DNA of 64,000 nucleotides from an uncultured Coriobacteriales bacterium (GTDB lineage Bacteria > Actinomycetota > Coriobacteriia > Coriobacteriales > QAMH01), in NCBI GenBank assembly GCA_934646835.1, contig CAKUES010000005.1:1-64000 (forward strand), written 5' to 3'. The translations under genes and the position numbers were made by a program. The notes below the pieces were generated by a model. That model worked only from the letters and a program-made list of their open reading frames with translations, was not told the DNA's origin and made no database searches. Shown in pieces: positions 24,598-33,551 of this stretch. Each line of letters starts with the position of its first letter. Positions within the stretch are counted from its first letter, which is position 1.

Positions 24598-25779
24598 ATG
24601 ACCAGCTACGACTTCGACCGCATCATCGACCGCACGGGTACCGGCTGCCTCAAGTACGACTTCCACGCCGCACGCGGCAAAGCGCCCGACCTCACGCCGC
24701 TGTGGGTAGCAGACATGGACTTCGCGCTGCCCGCAGAGGCCCTCGACGCCCTCAAGCAGCGCGTCGACCACGGCATCTTTGGCTACACCCAGCCCCTGCA
24801 GCCCTACTACGACGCCGTGCTCGGCTGGATTGAGCAGCACCAGCACTGGACGCCGCAGCAAGAATGGCTCGTCACGACGCCGGGCGTGGTCTTCGCGCTC
24901 GCATGCGCCGTGCGCGCCTTCACGCAGCCCGGCGCCGCCGTGCTCATCCAGCAGCCCGTCTACTACCCCTTCAAAAACGTCATCGTCGACAACGGGCGCA
25001 CGCTCGTGAACGCACCGCTCAGCTACGCGGACGGCGCCTACTCCATCGACTTTGCCGCCTTCGAGGAGGCCATCGTCGAAAGCGGCGCCAAGCTCTTCAT
25101 ACTCTGCAACCCGCACAACCCCGCGAGCCGCGTATGGACACGCGACGAGCTCTCCCAGATCGCACGCATCTGCACCGCACACGACGTCATCGTCGTCTCC
25201 GACGAGATCCACGCGGACTTCATCTGGGGCGAGCGCGCATTTTGCTCCTACGGCTCTCTGGGCGAGGAGGCAGGCGATCAGTGGGTCGTCTGCACGGCGC
25301 CGAGCAAGTCCTTCAACATCGCCGGTCTGCAGATCTCCAACATCTTCATCCCCAACCCCGAGCTGCGCCGCCGCTTTCGCAGCGCACGCGGCGCCACCGG
25401 CTACGACGAACCCTCGACGCTGGGGCTTGCCGCCACGCAGGCCTGCTACACGCTCGGCCAGGAGTGGTTCGCGCAGGCGTGCGACTACATCTACGCCAAC
25501 ATCTGCTTCATGCGCGACTACCTGGCCGCACGTGCACCGCGGCTGCGCATGGTTGAGTGCCAGGGTACCTACCTCACCTGGGTCGACTGCACGGCGCTCG
25601 GCCTCGATGCCGGGGGCATCCGAGAGCTTGTCGAGGATAAGGCGCGCCTGTGGCTCGATTTGGGCGACATGTTCGGACAAGACGGAGCGGGCTTCATCCG
25701 CTTCAACGTCGCCTGCCCAAGAAGCACCCTCGAGCGCGCCCTCGAGCAGCTCTGCGACGCCGTGAGCGAGGTGCGCTGA
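24598..25779 (+). CDS. PatB/MalY-type C-S beta-lyase (cystathionine beta-lyase)
   Basis: The 393-residue class I aminotransferase-fold PLP protein has LTPLWVADMDFALP near residue 34, GIFGYTQPLQPYYDAV, NPHNPASRVWTRDEL, VSDEIHADFIW and the PLP-Lys in APSKSFNIAGLQ (residue ~240). These are signatures of the PatB/MalY beta-lyase group, which splits cystathionine to homocysteine, pyruvate and ammonia. It starts 11 bp after the preceding gene and its TGA overlaps the ATG of metA, so the three genes form a tight homocysteine-synthesis operon. Confidence 0.88.
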   Translation: MTSYDFDRIIDRTGTGCLKYDFHAARGKAPDLTPLWVADMDFALPAEALDALKQRVDHGIFGYTQPLQPYYDAVLGWIEQHQHWTPQQEWLVTTPGVVFALACAVRAFTQPGAAVLIQQPVYYPFKNVIVDNGRTLVNAPLSYADGAYSIDFAAFEEAIVESGAKLFILCNPHNPASRVWTRDELSQIARICTAHDVIVVSDEIHADFIWGERAFCSYGSLGEEAGDQWVVCTAPSKSFNIAGLQISNIFIPNPELRRRFRSARGATGYDEPSTLGLAATQACYTLGQEWFAQACDYIYANICFMRDYLAARAPRLRMVECQGTYLTWVDCTALGLDAGGIRELVEDKARLWLDLGDMFGQDGAGFIRFNVACPRSTLERALEQLCDAVSEVR

Positions 25780-26705
25780 TGCCCATCAGAATCCCCGACT
25801 CCCTACCCGCGACCTCCGAGCTCGAAGCGGAGAACATCTTCGTCATGACGGAGTACCGCGCGATCCACCAGGACATCCGTCCGCTGCGCGTGCTGCTCCT
25901 CAACCTCATGCCGACCAAGATCGTCACGGAGACGCAGATCTTGCGCAAGCTCTCCAACACCCCGCTGCAGGTGGAAGTCGAGCTCTTGCGCCCGATTACG
26001 CACGAGGCAAAGAACACGCCAGCCGCACATCTCGAGACCTTCTACCGCAGCTTCGAGGAGGTAAAGGACAGCCGCTACGACGGCATGATCATCACCGGCG
26101 CGCCCGTCGAGCTCTACGACTTCGAGGACGTGGACTACTGGGGTGAGCTCACCCAGATCATGGACTGGGCCGACACCCACGTGCACAGCACGCTCCACAT
26201 CTGCTGGGGTGCGCAGGCTGGCATCTACTACCACTACGGCATCGCCAAGCGCGTACTGCCCGGCAAGCTCACCGGCATCTTCTCGCACGAGGTCATCAAG
26301 CCATCCTCGCCGCTCGTGCGCGGCTTCGACGACGTGTTCGACGCACCGCACTCGCGCTACACCGGCGTCGTCGAAAGCGACATCGCTGCACACCCCGAGC
26401 TCGAGGTGATCGCCGACTCCGCGGAGGCAGGTGCCTACATCGTCAAAAGCGTCGACTCCAAGAACTTCTTCGTCTTCGGGCACCCCGAGTACGACCGCGG
26501 CACGCTTGCTGCCGAGTACGCGCGCGACGTCGCCCGCGTGAAGGAGGGCACACTCGAGTTTGCACCCATGCCCGCCCACTACTTCCCCGACGACGACCCG
26601 ACGCGAACGCCGCACTCCAGCTGGCGCAGCCACGCCCAGCTCCTCTACACCAACTGGCTCAACTACTACGTCTACCAGACGACCCCGTACAACCTATACG
26701 AATAG
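25779..26705 (+). CDS. metA: Homoserine O-acyltransferase, probably acetyl-specific
   Basis: The 308-residue MetA-family protein has the usual start PIRIPDSLPA and PLRVLLLNLMPTKI. The catalytic Cys is in STLHICWGAQAG (~residue 142) and the His-x-Glu is in FVFGHPEYDRG (~235). The substrate-selectivity position reads ITGAPVEL, with Glu after Val where succinyl-CoA-using E. coli MetA has Gly. In characterised MetA enzymes Glu here goes with acetyl-CoA, so the product is likely O-acetyl-homoserine. The ATG overlaps the preceding TGA. Confidence 0.92.
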   Translation: MPIRIPDSLPATSELEAENIFVMTEYRAIHQDIRPLRVLLLNLMPTKIVTETQILRKLSNTPLQVEVELLRPITHEAKNTPAAHLETFYRSFEEVKDSRYDGMIITGAPVELYDFEDVDYWGELTQIMDWADTHVHSTLHICWGAQAGIYYHYGIAKRVLPGKLTGIFSHEVIKPSSPLVRGFDDVFDAPHSRYTGVVESDIAAHPELEVIADSAEAGAYIVKSVDSKNFFVFGHPEYDRGTLAAEYARDVARVKEGTLEFAPMPAHYFPDDDPTRTPHSSWRSHAQLLYTNWLNYYVYQTTPYNLYE

Positions 26706-26714
26706 CAAGCAAGA

Positions 26715-26750
26715 GGACGACCGCCTCGCAGCCCTGCAGGCCGGTCGTCC
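26715..26750 (+). terminator. Hairpin after metA
   Basis: GGACGACCG (26715-26723) pairs with CGGTCGTCC (26742-26750), 9 bp after the metA stop. No U-tract follows, so it may be a stabilising or weakly terminating structure. Confidence 0.5.
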
Positions 26751-26926
26751 CACAAACGAGCTAAGCTGCCCCTCCAGCACCCACATCCCGTCGGAACATG
26801 CTTGCCGTATGCGAGATAAGCAGATCAGCCTCGTAACCGAATCGAAACCGCAGTGTTATCCTGACGCGATACTTCTAAAGGGTGGGTTATCGCAACCTGC
26901 ATGGATAAAGCACTGGAGGGAAAATC

Positions 26927-28300
26927 ATGGCAACTGAAAGCCGCGCGACATGGTCAGGCAAGCTGGCCTTCGTGCTCTCTGCTGCCGCGTCTGCAGTCGG
27001 CCTGGGAAGCATGTGGCGCTTCCCGTATCTCGCTGCAAAGTACGGCGGAGGCGCGTTCCTGTTCGTCTACCTCGTTTTCGTGTTCACGATCGGCATCTCG
27101 CTGCTGCTGCTCGAAAATGCACTCGGTCGTAAGACCAAGCAGTCTGCAATCGGCGCCTTCAAGTCCTTTGGCAAGAAGTTTGCCTTCATCGGCATCTTCA
27201 CGTCCTGCGTGCCGTTCATCATCGTGCCGTACTACTGCGTCATCGGCGGCTGGACGACCAAGTACATGTTCTCGTACTTCACCCAAAGCCCGGCTGCAAT
27301 GGCAGACGGCGGCGCCTTCTTCACCAGCTTCATCACCGATCCCGTGGGCTCCACCATCTTCCTGTTGATCTTTGCCGCAGCGACTTGCGCCATCGTCGGC
27401 CTCGGCGTCAACAAGGGCATCGAGCGCGCCAACCTCATCATGATGCCCGCGCTCATCATCGTCTCTGCAGCGCTGGCCATCTACGTGCTCACCATGCCCG
27501 GCGCAATCGACGGCCTGGCTTACTACCTGATCCCGGACCCGTCCAAGTTCTCCCCTGAGATGATCATCTCCGCTTTGGGCCAGACCTTCTACACGCTCTC
27601 GCTCGCCATGGGCATCATGATCACCTACGGCTCCTACCTCGACAAGAAGGAGAAGCTGACCAGCAGCGTCACGCAGATCGCCGGCACCACCTTTGGCGTC
27701 TCCCTGCTCGCTGGCATGATGATCATCCCGTCCTCCTTCGCGGCCCTCGGCAGCGGCGAGGCCGTGGCCGAGAACGCCGGCCCCTCCCTGATGTACATCG
27801 TCTTGCCCGAGGTCTTCAACTCCATGGGTTCCATCGGCGGCATCCTGGGCGGCATCTTCTTCATCCTGGTTATCTTCGCAGCGCTGACCAGCTCCATCTC
27901 TCTAGTCGAGACCTGCGTCTCCATCATCTCCGACGGCGCTAACATGACCCGCAAGAAGGCCCTGGCCATCGTCACCGCGTTCCTCCTCGTCGCAGCCTTC
28001 ATCGTCAACATGGGCTACAGCGGCCTGAGCTTCATCCAGCCGCTTGGCGAGGGCAGCTCCATCCTGGACTTCCTGGACTTCATCTCCAACTCCGTGATGA
28101 TGCCCATCGCAGCGATCATGACCTGCATCTTCGTCGGTTGGGTCATCAAGCCCAAGACCATCATCGACGAGGTCCGCGAGAGCTCCAAGTTCAGGGCTGC
28201 AGGCGCATGGACCGCGATGATCAAGTACATCGCACCTGTCTGCATCGTCTTGATCCTCATCACCTACGTCGCCCAGACATTCGGTCTTGTGAGCCTGTAG
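26927..28300 (+). CDS. Neurotransmitter:sodium symporter (NSS) family transporter
   Basis: The 457-residue protein starts after GGAGGGAAAATC. TM1 has the NSS sodium/substrate signature (FVLSAAASAVGLGSMWRFPY). TM2-3 (GGGAFLFVYLVFVFTIGISL) and GQTFYTLSLAMGIMITYGSY (TM6) are also typical. Eleven or so membrane segments are present. Bacterial NSS proteins import amino acids with Na+, including the methionine carrier MetP. The position directly after the methionine genes suggests an amino-acid substrate such as methionine, but this is inference. Confidence 0.9.
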   Translation: MATESRATWSGKLAFVLSAAASAVGLGSMWRFPYLAAKYGGGAFLFVYLVFVFTIGISLLLLENALGRKTKQSAIGAFKSFGKKFAFIGIFTSCVPFIIVPYYCVIGGWTTKYMFSYFTQSPAAMADGGAFFTSFITDPVGSTIFLLIFAAATCAIVGLGVNKGIERANLIMMPALIIVSAALAIYVLTMPGAIDGLAYYLIPDPSKFSPEMIISALGQTFYTLSLAMGIMITYGSYLDKKEKLTSSVTQIAGTTFGVSLLAGMMIIPSSFAALGSGEAVAENAGPSLMYIVLPEVFNSMGSIGGILGGIFFILVIFAALTSSISLVETCVSIISDGANMTRKKALAIVTAFLLVAAFIVNMGYSGLSFIQPLGEGSSILDFLDFISNSVMMPIAAIMTCIFVGWVIKPKTIIDEVRESSKFRAAGAWTAMIKYIAPVCIVLILITYVAQTFGLVSL

Positions 28301-28322
28301 GCGACAAGCTGACACATAGCAC

Positions 28323-28361
28323 GCAAAGAGCCGCTGCCCACTTTGGGCGGCGGCTCTTTTG
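28323..28361 (+). terminator. Terminator of the NSS symporter gene
   Basis: AAAGAGCCGCTGCCCA pairs with TGGGCGGCGGCTCTTT (one mismatch), followed by TTTTG, 22 bp after the stop. Strong intrinsic terminator. Confidence 0.9.
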
Positions 28362-28385
28362 TTGCCTGCAATGAGCTGTGCTGCC

Positions 28386-28520
28386 TTAAGGAGATGCTGA
28401 CCAACGCAAGGTTTATGGGGAGGGACAGGGTCCCTCCCCTACGTAGGCGGCGATTTCCGCCTTGGGCATCTGCTCGACGCGAAGAGATAGTCCCTCCCCT
28501 ACGTAGGCGGTGTTTTCCTA
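28386..28520. repeat. Degenerate left end of 118-bp element and half hairpins
   Basis: AAGGAGATGCTGACCAACGC leading to a full GGGGAGGGAC hairpin with CTACG (28417-28442) matches the left half of the 118-bp element. A second half-hairpin TCCCTCCCCTACG follows (28491-28503). CTACGTAGGCGG occurs twice. The spacer 28371-28634 has no gene. Confidence 0.65.
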
Positions 28521-28634
28521 AGTTCACGGAATTGCCAAGTGTGGTTGATTTCGCGCGCGACCAGGCGCCGTTCAGCCGCACTTAGCGCACCCGCGCCTCA
28601 GCTCGCGCCCAGCAGCCCACGCTCTTCAACAAAA

Positions 28635-28670
28635 AGCGAGCCCCTGGTTTCCCAGAGGCTCGCTTTGTCC
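28635..28670 (-). terminator. Terminator of the polyferredoxin gene
   Basis: AAGCGAGCC and GGCTCGCTT pair across a CCTGG-containing loop, with an A-run on the left that becomes a T-run on the minus strand, 39 bp beyond the stop. Confidence 0.8.
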
Positions 28671-28708
28671 GCTTGTTCACGCCATCCGTGCGGGCGAGCG
28701 ACTCTACC

Positions 28709-29869
28709 CTACAGGCCGAACTTGCGCTGGTTCTTCTGCTTCTCGTTCTCGAAGAGGACTACGAGCATGTCCGGGTCGAGGTAGTTTGCCGGGATGCGGT
28801 TGCCGATGACGATGGCCTTCCTAAAGCAGGAGTCTGCGCACAAACCGCACGCCATGCACATATCCGGCTGGAAGGCGAGCGTGCCGGGCGCCTCCTTGCG
28901 CTGGACGCGGGTGGGGTTTTCCGGCAGGTCCTGCACATAGAGCAGCGCGTGCGTGGCGCACATGCTCGCGCAGCAGCCGCAGCAGATGCACTTGGTGTTG
29001 TCGATGTCGAGCGTCACCCAGAAGCGCGACTCGATGCTCGCGCCCTCCGGCAGCTCTCCCACGCGGTCGAGCATCTTCTTGATGCGCGGACCGCGGTAGG
29101 TGTCGGCGGGAAACACGTCCTCCGGTTTGACGACGACCTGCTTGTCGGAGTTGTCGACGTGCTTCTTCTGGCCGGTGACGGCCTCGTCGATGCTGTCCAT
29201 GATGTAGCCCATGGCGCTTCCACCGGCATGCGCCAGCGCCTCGCGACGGTCGCTTTTGGCATGGCGCAGCTTGCCGCCGCAGTTGCAGATGTTGTCCGGG
29301 ATGTTGCGGAAGATCTTGACCTTGCCGTCAGTGCCCCAAGTCTTCATCAGGTTGCGCGCGCTCTTAACCACAACAGGGAAGAACGGCTCGTCGCAGTCGA
29401 CCTCGCAGCCCTCGCAGCTGGGACACAGCAGCGCCACGCGGTTGATACCGGTGGCGAGCAAGCCGCAGATGAGGTACTCGTCAAGGTAGTTGAGGCAGGG
29501 CAGGACCGTGACGCGGCCCTCGTCGATGTCGAGCGCGTCGGCATGACGGCGGCAGGTGAAGGCCGCGATGCCGCCGTAGTTGGCAGCCGTCGCCTTTGCC
29601 GCACGCACGATGTCGGTCTGGTTGGGCGCACTCGTGAGCATGGCGCTCGTCGGGCACGCTGCCGCACAGGCACCACAGTTGGTGCACAGCTCGGAGTCGA
29701 TCTTGATCCTGCCGATCTTGCGCGAGATAGCCTCATGATGGCATGCGTTCATGCATGCCTTGCAGCTGCTGTTCCAGTTGCGGATATAGCTGCAGCGCTT
29801 GGGCAGGATGGTGATAGTGGCGGCGGTGACCTCTTGGGCCAGCGCCTCGATTTCGTCTAGTTTACTCAT
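28709..29869 (-). CDS. Multi-cluster iron-sulfur protein, polyferredoxin with central Cys-rich domain
   Basis: The 386-residue cytoplasmic protein starts at ATG 29869; no strong binding site is visible. The N-terminal ferredoxin pair is CKACMNACHHEAI and CTNCGACAAACP (residues ~36-72). A central domain follows with LPCLNYLDEYLICGLL, LLCPSCEGCEVDCD and NICNCGGK, loosely like the MvhD/HdrA-associated Cys domain. A second ferredoxin pair, CICCGCCASMCA and CMACGLCADSCF, sits near the C-terminus. No flavin motif is seen. It is encoded just downstream of an XdhC-like gene and may feed electrons to, or mature, a molybdenum hydroxylase or selenium-dependent enzyme. Its exact role is unknown. Confidence 0.75.
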   Translation of the reverse strand: MSKLDEIEALAQEVTAATITILPKRCSYIRNWNSSCKACMNACHHEAISRKIGRIKIDSELCTNCGACAAACPTSAMLTSAPNQTDIVRAAKATAANYGGIAAFTCRRHADALDIDEGRVTVLPCLNYLDEYLICGLLATGINRVALLCPSCEGCEVDCDEPFFPVVVKSARNLMKTWGTDGKVKIFRNIPDNICNCGGKLRHAKSDRREALAHAGGSAMGYIMDSIDEAVTGQKKHVDNSDKQVVVKPEDVFPADTYRGPRIKKMLDRVGELPEGASIESRFWVTLDIDNTKCICCGCCASMCATHALLYVQDLPENPTRVQRKEAPGTLAFQPDMCMACGLCADSCFRKAIVIGNRIPANYLDPDMLVVLFENEKQKNQRKFGL

Positions 29870-29885
29870 GGGTGACAGTATAGAA

Positions 29886-29917
29886 CAGGGACGGCGCCCG
29901 CATGGGCGCCGTCCCTG
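29886..29917 (-). terminator. Perfect hairpin between XdhC-like and polyferredoxin genes
   Basis: A 14-bp perfect stem (29886-29899 with 29904-29917) and GCAT loop sit in the 72-bp spacer. The T-tract on the minus strand is short (TGTTCTAT), so partial termination is likely. Confidence 0.65.
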
Positions 29918-29941
29918 CAAAGGGCGTCAATGTTGCGCTGG

Positions 29942-30916
29942 TTACTTGGCAAGAATCTCCGCAACGCGGGCCACGGTCTCCTTGCGGGCCTTGCCACGCA
30001 CGTCGATGAGCTCGGCGATGATGGAGATGGCGATCTCCGCAGGGGTCTTGTCGGCGATCTTCACACCGATGGGAGCACTCAGGTTCTCCCAATCCTCCGC
30101 CGTACAACCGCGGGCTTCGGCGTTGGCCATGACGTCGGCGTTCTTGTGGGGGTTGCCCATCATGCCCTTGTAGAAGGCGGGGCTCTTCACCGCATGGATG
30201 AGGGCGTCCATGTCATGGACGTGACCGCGGGTGACCACACAGCAGTAGTCATCCTTGGTGATCTCGAGCTTGTCTGCCAGATCGCTCCAATCCGCGTTAA
30301 CGAAGATACGCTCGGACAGCGGGAAGCGCTCCTCGGTGAGGAAGGCGGCATCGTCGTCGAGCACGACGGTGTCGAATCCGCAGTCATGGCAGTAGCGCTC
30401 CATGAAGACGCTGACCTCGCCTGCGCCGTAGATGACGACGCGCTGCGTGGTAAACAGGGGGACGCTGCACCAGGTCACGCCGGCAAACTGGTCGACGTGC
30501 ATGGAGGGGCCGCGCGTGCAGTCGAGCATCTGCTTGCGGTCGCGCTTGTTGTACGGGCGGCTGGCGACGATGTCCTTGCTCTCGTTTGCAAAGAACAGCG
30601 TGGACTTGTCGTCCTCGCTCGGGCCCATGTCGAAGCTCTGGTTGTCCGGGCGCATGCAGGCCTCGGCGTCGTAGACGATCTTGAAGCCGATCCAGGCCTG
30701 GTCGTTGAGGCGCAGCGAGACGATCGCGCGCTCGAGCGCGGGGATGTCATCCTCCGTCAGACCCTCGAGGATCTGAGCAAGGTGCTCAGGACGAATGATC
30801 GGCGAGTTCTCAAGCGCGGCTGCAGAGAAGCAGGGCACGAGCTCAGGGTCGACCTTGGGGGTCTCGCCGGCCTTGATGGCGTCGATGATGGACTGGATAG
30901 TGCTCTCGGTGATCAT
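29942..30916 (-). CDS. XdhC/CoxI-family molybdoenzyme maturation protein
   Basis: The 324-residue protein starts at ATG 30916 after GAAGGGGG. A C-terminal Rossmann-type XdhC domain has VVIYGAGEVSVFMERYCHDC (residues ~160-180) followed by FDTVVLDDDAAF. It also has CCVVTRGHVHDMDAL and the late GVKIADKTPAEIAISIIAELI. XdhC proteins bind molybdenum cofactor and help insert sulfurated cofactor into xanthine-dehydrogenase-type enzymes. No such hydroxylase is encoded in the window, only the polyferredoxin downstream. Selenium-dependent hydroxylase maturation is another possible role. Confidence 0.85.
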   Translation of the reverse strand: MITESTIQSIIDAIKAGETPKVDPELVPCFSAAALENSPIIRPEHLAQILEGLTEDDIPALERAIVSLRLNDQAWIGFKIVYDAEACMRPDNQSFDMGPSEDDKSTLFFANESKDIVASRPYNKRDRKQMLDCTRGPSMHVDQFAGVTWCSVPLFTTQRVVIYGAGEVSVFMERYCHDCGFDTVVLDDDAAFLTEERFPLSERIFVNADWSDLADKLEITKDDYCCVVTRGHVHDMDALIHAVKSPAFYKGMMGNPHKNADVMANAEARGCTAEDWENLSAPIGVKIADKTPAEIAISIIAELIDVRGKARKETVARVAEILAK

Positions 30917-31114
30917 ATGATCCCCCTTCGCGTTTAGGGCACATGCCAACGGACCGCTTGCGTGGGCTGCATTGCGTTAGGCGGCAAGACAGCACGGCAC
31001 GCTGCAGCATCTACCCGATGTACAGACGACTCGAAGTATACGCCCCTGACAAGGATAAATCCCGCAGAGAATAGAGTTTGTAAGATTGAATGCGAGCAGA
31101 TAGCTCAAACTCGC

Positions 31115-31215
31115 TGTGCAATGTGTGCCAGTGACAAAGCGACCACGCCTTGAAGAGCCGATGACACCGGAACCCTTCATGGCGTGGTCGCTTTGTCACT
31201 GGCACACATTGCACA
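31115..31215. repeat. Long GCCAGTGACA inverted repeat (element D), perfect 35-bp arms
   Basis: Arms 31115-31149 and 31181-31215 are perfectly complementary over 35 nt, with a 31-nt loop containing GAGCCGATGACACCGGA. The CACACATTGCACACATTGCA beyond the right arm repeats part of the arm. It lies alone in the 640-bp gene-free spacer 30917-31556, which otherwise shows only promoter-like A+T-rich sequence. Confidence 0.88.
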
Positions 31216-31556
31216 CATTGCACTCCGGTGTACTTTATCTTGCTTGTGAATAATCCGCTCACGCGCGGCAAGCGGAAACCTCCTTGAATCGTGCGCCGCG
31301 CTCCGTATACTGCATAGCCGAGAGACGACCACTGTGGTCATTCTGCTATCTCTCGCGGCTCCGCAAGCCGGGGCAATTCTTCTGCAAAGGGTGCTGGTCA
31401 CCCTCTCATATCGAGCCCACCGGCCCCTTCTGCAACGGGTTTGGGCATTACTGCACAATGCCATACCGCTCACTCACATCAACTGCCTGCGCTTTGGTGC
31501 AGTCTCGCGCTGGCCTTCGCTCGCCCAGACGGCGACGCGAAAGAAAGGAATTTGCA

Positions 31557-32060
31557 ATGAAGAAGGTTCTCGTTATGGCTGCTGCTGCAGCACTGTGCGC
31601 TGGCATGCTCTCCGGTTGCGGTGCTTCCGGTGACAACAACAGCTCCAGCTCCAACGGTGGCTCCACCCCCGCAGCCGAGCAGACCAACGACGTCGCAATG
31701 GCATACAAGACCGTCGACGAGCTGAAGGCCGACCTCGGCAACGAGGATGTCGTCGTTGTCGACGTCCGCAAGGCAGACGACTTCGCCGCAGGCCACATCA
31801 AGGGCGCCGTCTCCGCTGACATGGACGCAGCCAAGGAAGGCGACGCAGCTGCAGGCGAGGCAGCCATGAAGGCAGCCCTCAAGGAGGCCACTGGCGACGA
31901 GAAGGGCGCTGGCAAGGAGCTCGTCTTGGTCTGCTACAGTGGCAAGTCCTACGCACAGGCTGGCACCAACGCCCTCAACGCCATCGGCGCTGACATGACC
32001 AAGGTCAAGACCCTCGAGGGCGGCATGCAGGCTTGGGGCTCCGACGACCTCGAGAAGTAA
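31557..32060 (+). CDS. Rhodanese-domain lipoprotein
   Basis: The 167-residue protein starts at ATG 31557 after GAAAGGAA. The lipoprotein signal has lipobox LSGC (residues ~18-21), followed by a Ser/Asn-rich linker. The rhodanese fold follows (TVDELKADLGNEDVVVVDVR near residue 54; GHIKGAVSADM). The active-site Cys is in LVLVCYSGKSYAQAG (near residue 127), and GGMQAWG is near the C-terminus. It should sit on the outer face of the membrane and handle sulfane sulfur, or possibly other oxyanion/selenium chemistry. It heads a compact five-gene operon with two TVP38-type membrane proteins, a CCG protein and a fused transferase. Confidence 0.9.
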   Translation: MKKVLVMAAAAALCAGMLSGCGASGDNNSSSSNGGSTPAAEQTNDVAMAYKTVDELKADLGNEDVVVVDVRKADDFAAGHIKGAVSADMDAAKEGDAAAGEAAMKAALKEATGDEKGAGKELVLVCYSGKSYAQAGTNALNAIGADMTKVKTLEGGMQAWGSDDLEK

Positions 32061-32075
32061 TCGAGAGTATATTCG

Positions 32076-32831
32076 ATGACTAACCCCGAGAAGAAATCGG
32101 GCTGGGCAGGGCGCATCGCCGTAGTGGCATGCGCCCTTGCGCTGCTTGCGAGCTACTTCCTCGTCCCCGCCGTCCACGGCTGGGTTGACGAGGTCGTGAG
32201 GATGTTCGCCACAGGCGACTTCACCGTCGTTAAGGACTTCGTCGCCTCCTACGGCGTCTGGGCCGCGGCTGTCTCCTTCGCGCTCATGATCTTCCAAAGC
32301 GTCGCAGCCCCGCTGCCCGCCTTCCTCATCACCTTTGCCAACGCCAACCTCTTTGGCTGGTGGCAAGGCGCGTTGCTCTCCTGGACCAGCGCCATGGCCG
32401 GTGCAGCCGTCTGCTTCTGGATCGCGCGCCTGCTCGGTCGCGATGTTGTGGAAAAGCTCATCACCAAAAGCGGCTTGGCAAGCGTGGAAGGCTACTTCGA
32501 GCGCCACGGCAACCTGACCATCCTCATCTGCCGCCTGCTGCCCTTTGTCTCCTTTGACTTCGTCAGCTATGCGGCAGGCCTCACCAGCATGTCCTTCGGC
32601 GGCTTCATGCTCGCAACGGGCATCGGCCAGCTGCCGGCGACCATCGTCTACTCCTACGTGGGCGGCATGCTCACCGGAGGCGCGAAGACCCTCGTGATGG
32701 CGCTGTTCATCCTGTTCGCCCTTGCAGGTGTCATCGTCTTGGCGCGCCAGCTCTGCACCGAGCGCGCCAAGAAGAAGCTCGCAGCACAAGAACAGCCCGC
32801 CAAGCTTAAGACCGACAACGCGGAGAGCTAG
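32076..32831 (+). CDS. TVP38/TMEM64 (VTT-domain) membrane protein 1
   Basis: The 251-residue protein has about six hydrophobic segments. It shows the VTT-domain pattern: APLPAFLITFANANLFGWWQ, then WTSAMAGAAVCFWIARLLGR and the conserved RLLPFVSFDFVSYAAGLTSM. DedA/TVP38 proteins are lipid- or ion-linked transporters of poorly defined substrate, and they co-occur with rSAM/selenodomain-associated transferases. It follows the rhodanese lipoprotein by 15 bp and precedes a paralogue. Confidence 0.88.
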   Translation: MTNPEKKSGWAGRIAVVACALALLASYFLVPAVHGWVDEVVRMFATGDFTVVKDFVASYGVWAAAVSFALMIFQSVAAPLPAFLITFANANLFGWWQGALLSWTSAMAGAAVCFWIARLLGRDVVEKLITKSGLASVEGYFERHGNLTILICRLLPFVSFDFVSYAAGLTSMSFGGFMLATGIGQLPATIVYSYVGGMLTGGAKTLVMALFILFALAGVIVLARQLCTERAKKKLAAQEQPAKLKTDNAES

Positions 32832-32837
32832 ACGCCG

Positions 32838-33551
32838 TTGACCAAGAACCCCAACAAGCAGCCCGGTTCCGCCGGCTTCAAGGCTATCGCGTTTTGCGCG
32901 GTAGTCTTGTTGCTGCTTGCCGTCAACGCGCTCCTCGGCCTGACAGATCGCCTCGATACCTCGACGCTTGCCGCGCAGCTCAGCTCGCTGGTTGACGAGA
33001 ACCTGGCACTGGCGCTTGCCGTCTACCTCGTCGCCGTGGTGATCGGCAGCACAGCACTCGCCTTACCCGGCGTACTCTTTGCCGTCGTCGCCGGCGCGTG
33101 CTTTGGCCCCGTGCTCGGCACCGCCGCCTGCGTTGTCGCCTCCTGCACCGGGGCAGTGGCGGCCTTTATCACCGGACGCTACTTCCTGCGCGACTGGGTC
33201 AAGCCGCGCGTTGAGCAAAACGCCTTGCTCGCCAAGTGGCTCTTTGGCAGCCAGGTCAACGCAGTCACCTTGCTCGCCATCACAAGACTCGTCCCCATCT
33301 TCCCCTTCAACCTGCAAAACTTCGCCTATGGGATCACGGACATCAAGCTGAGCGTCTACACGATCTGCACGGCGGTCTTCATCGTCCCCGGCTGTGCCCT
33401 CTACGTCACCGCAACCGCCGGCATCGTCGACCCAACGCAGCGCATCACGTGCTTTGCCTGCGGCGCCGCATTGCTCGCCGTCACGCTTATGGCCAGCGCG
33501 TTTTTGCGCAAACGCTACCTTGGAAAGGAGGATGAACATGCTCTCTCTTAG
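32838..33551 (+). CDS. TVP38/TMEM64 (VTT-domain) membrane protein 2
   Basis: The 237-residue paralogue of the preceding gene starts at a TTG 6 bp after its stop; no ATG or GTG is suitably placed and the binding site is weak. VTT landmarks are STALALPGVLFAVVAGACFG, CTGAVAAFITGRYFLRDW and ITRLVPIFPFNLQNFAYGIT. Two dissimilar VTT proteins side by side suggest a heterodimer. The final 14 bp overlap the next gene. Confidence 0.85.
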   Translation: MTKNPNKQPGSAGFKAIAFCAVVLLLLAVNALLGLTDRLDTSTLAAQLSSLVDENLALALAVYLVAVVIGSTALALPGVLFAVVAGACFGPVLGTAACVVASCTGAVAAFITGRYFLRDWVKPRVEQNALLAKWLFGSQVNAVTLLAITRLVPIFPFNLQNFAYGITDIKLSVYTICTAVFIVPGCALYVTATAGIVDPTQRITCFACGAALLAVTLMASAFLRKRYLGKEDEHALS

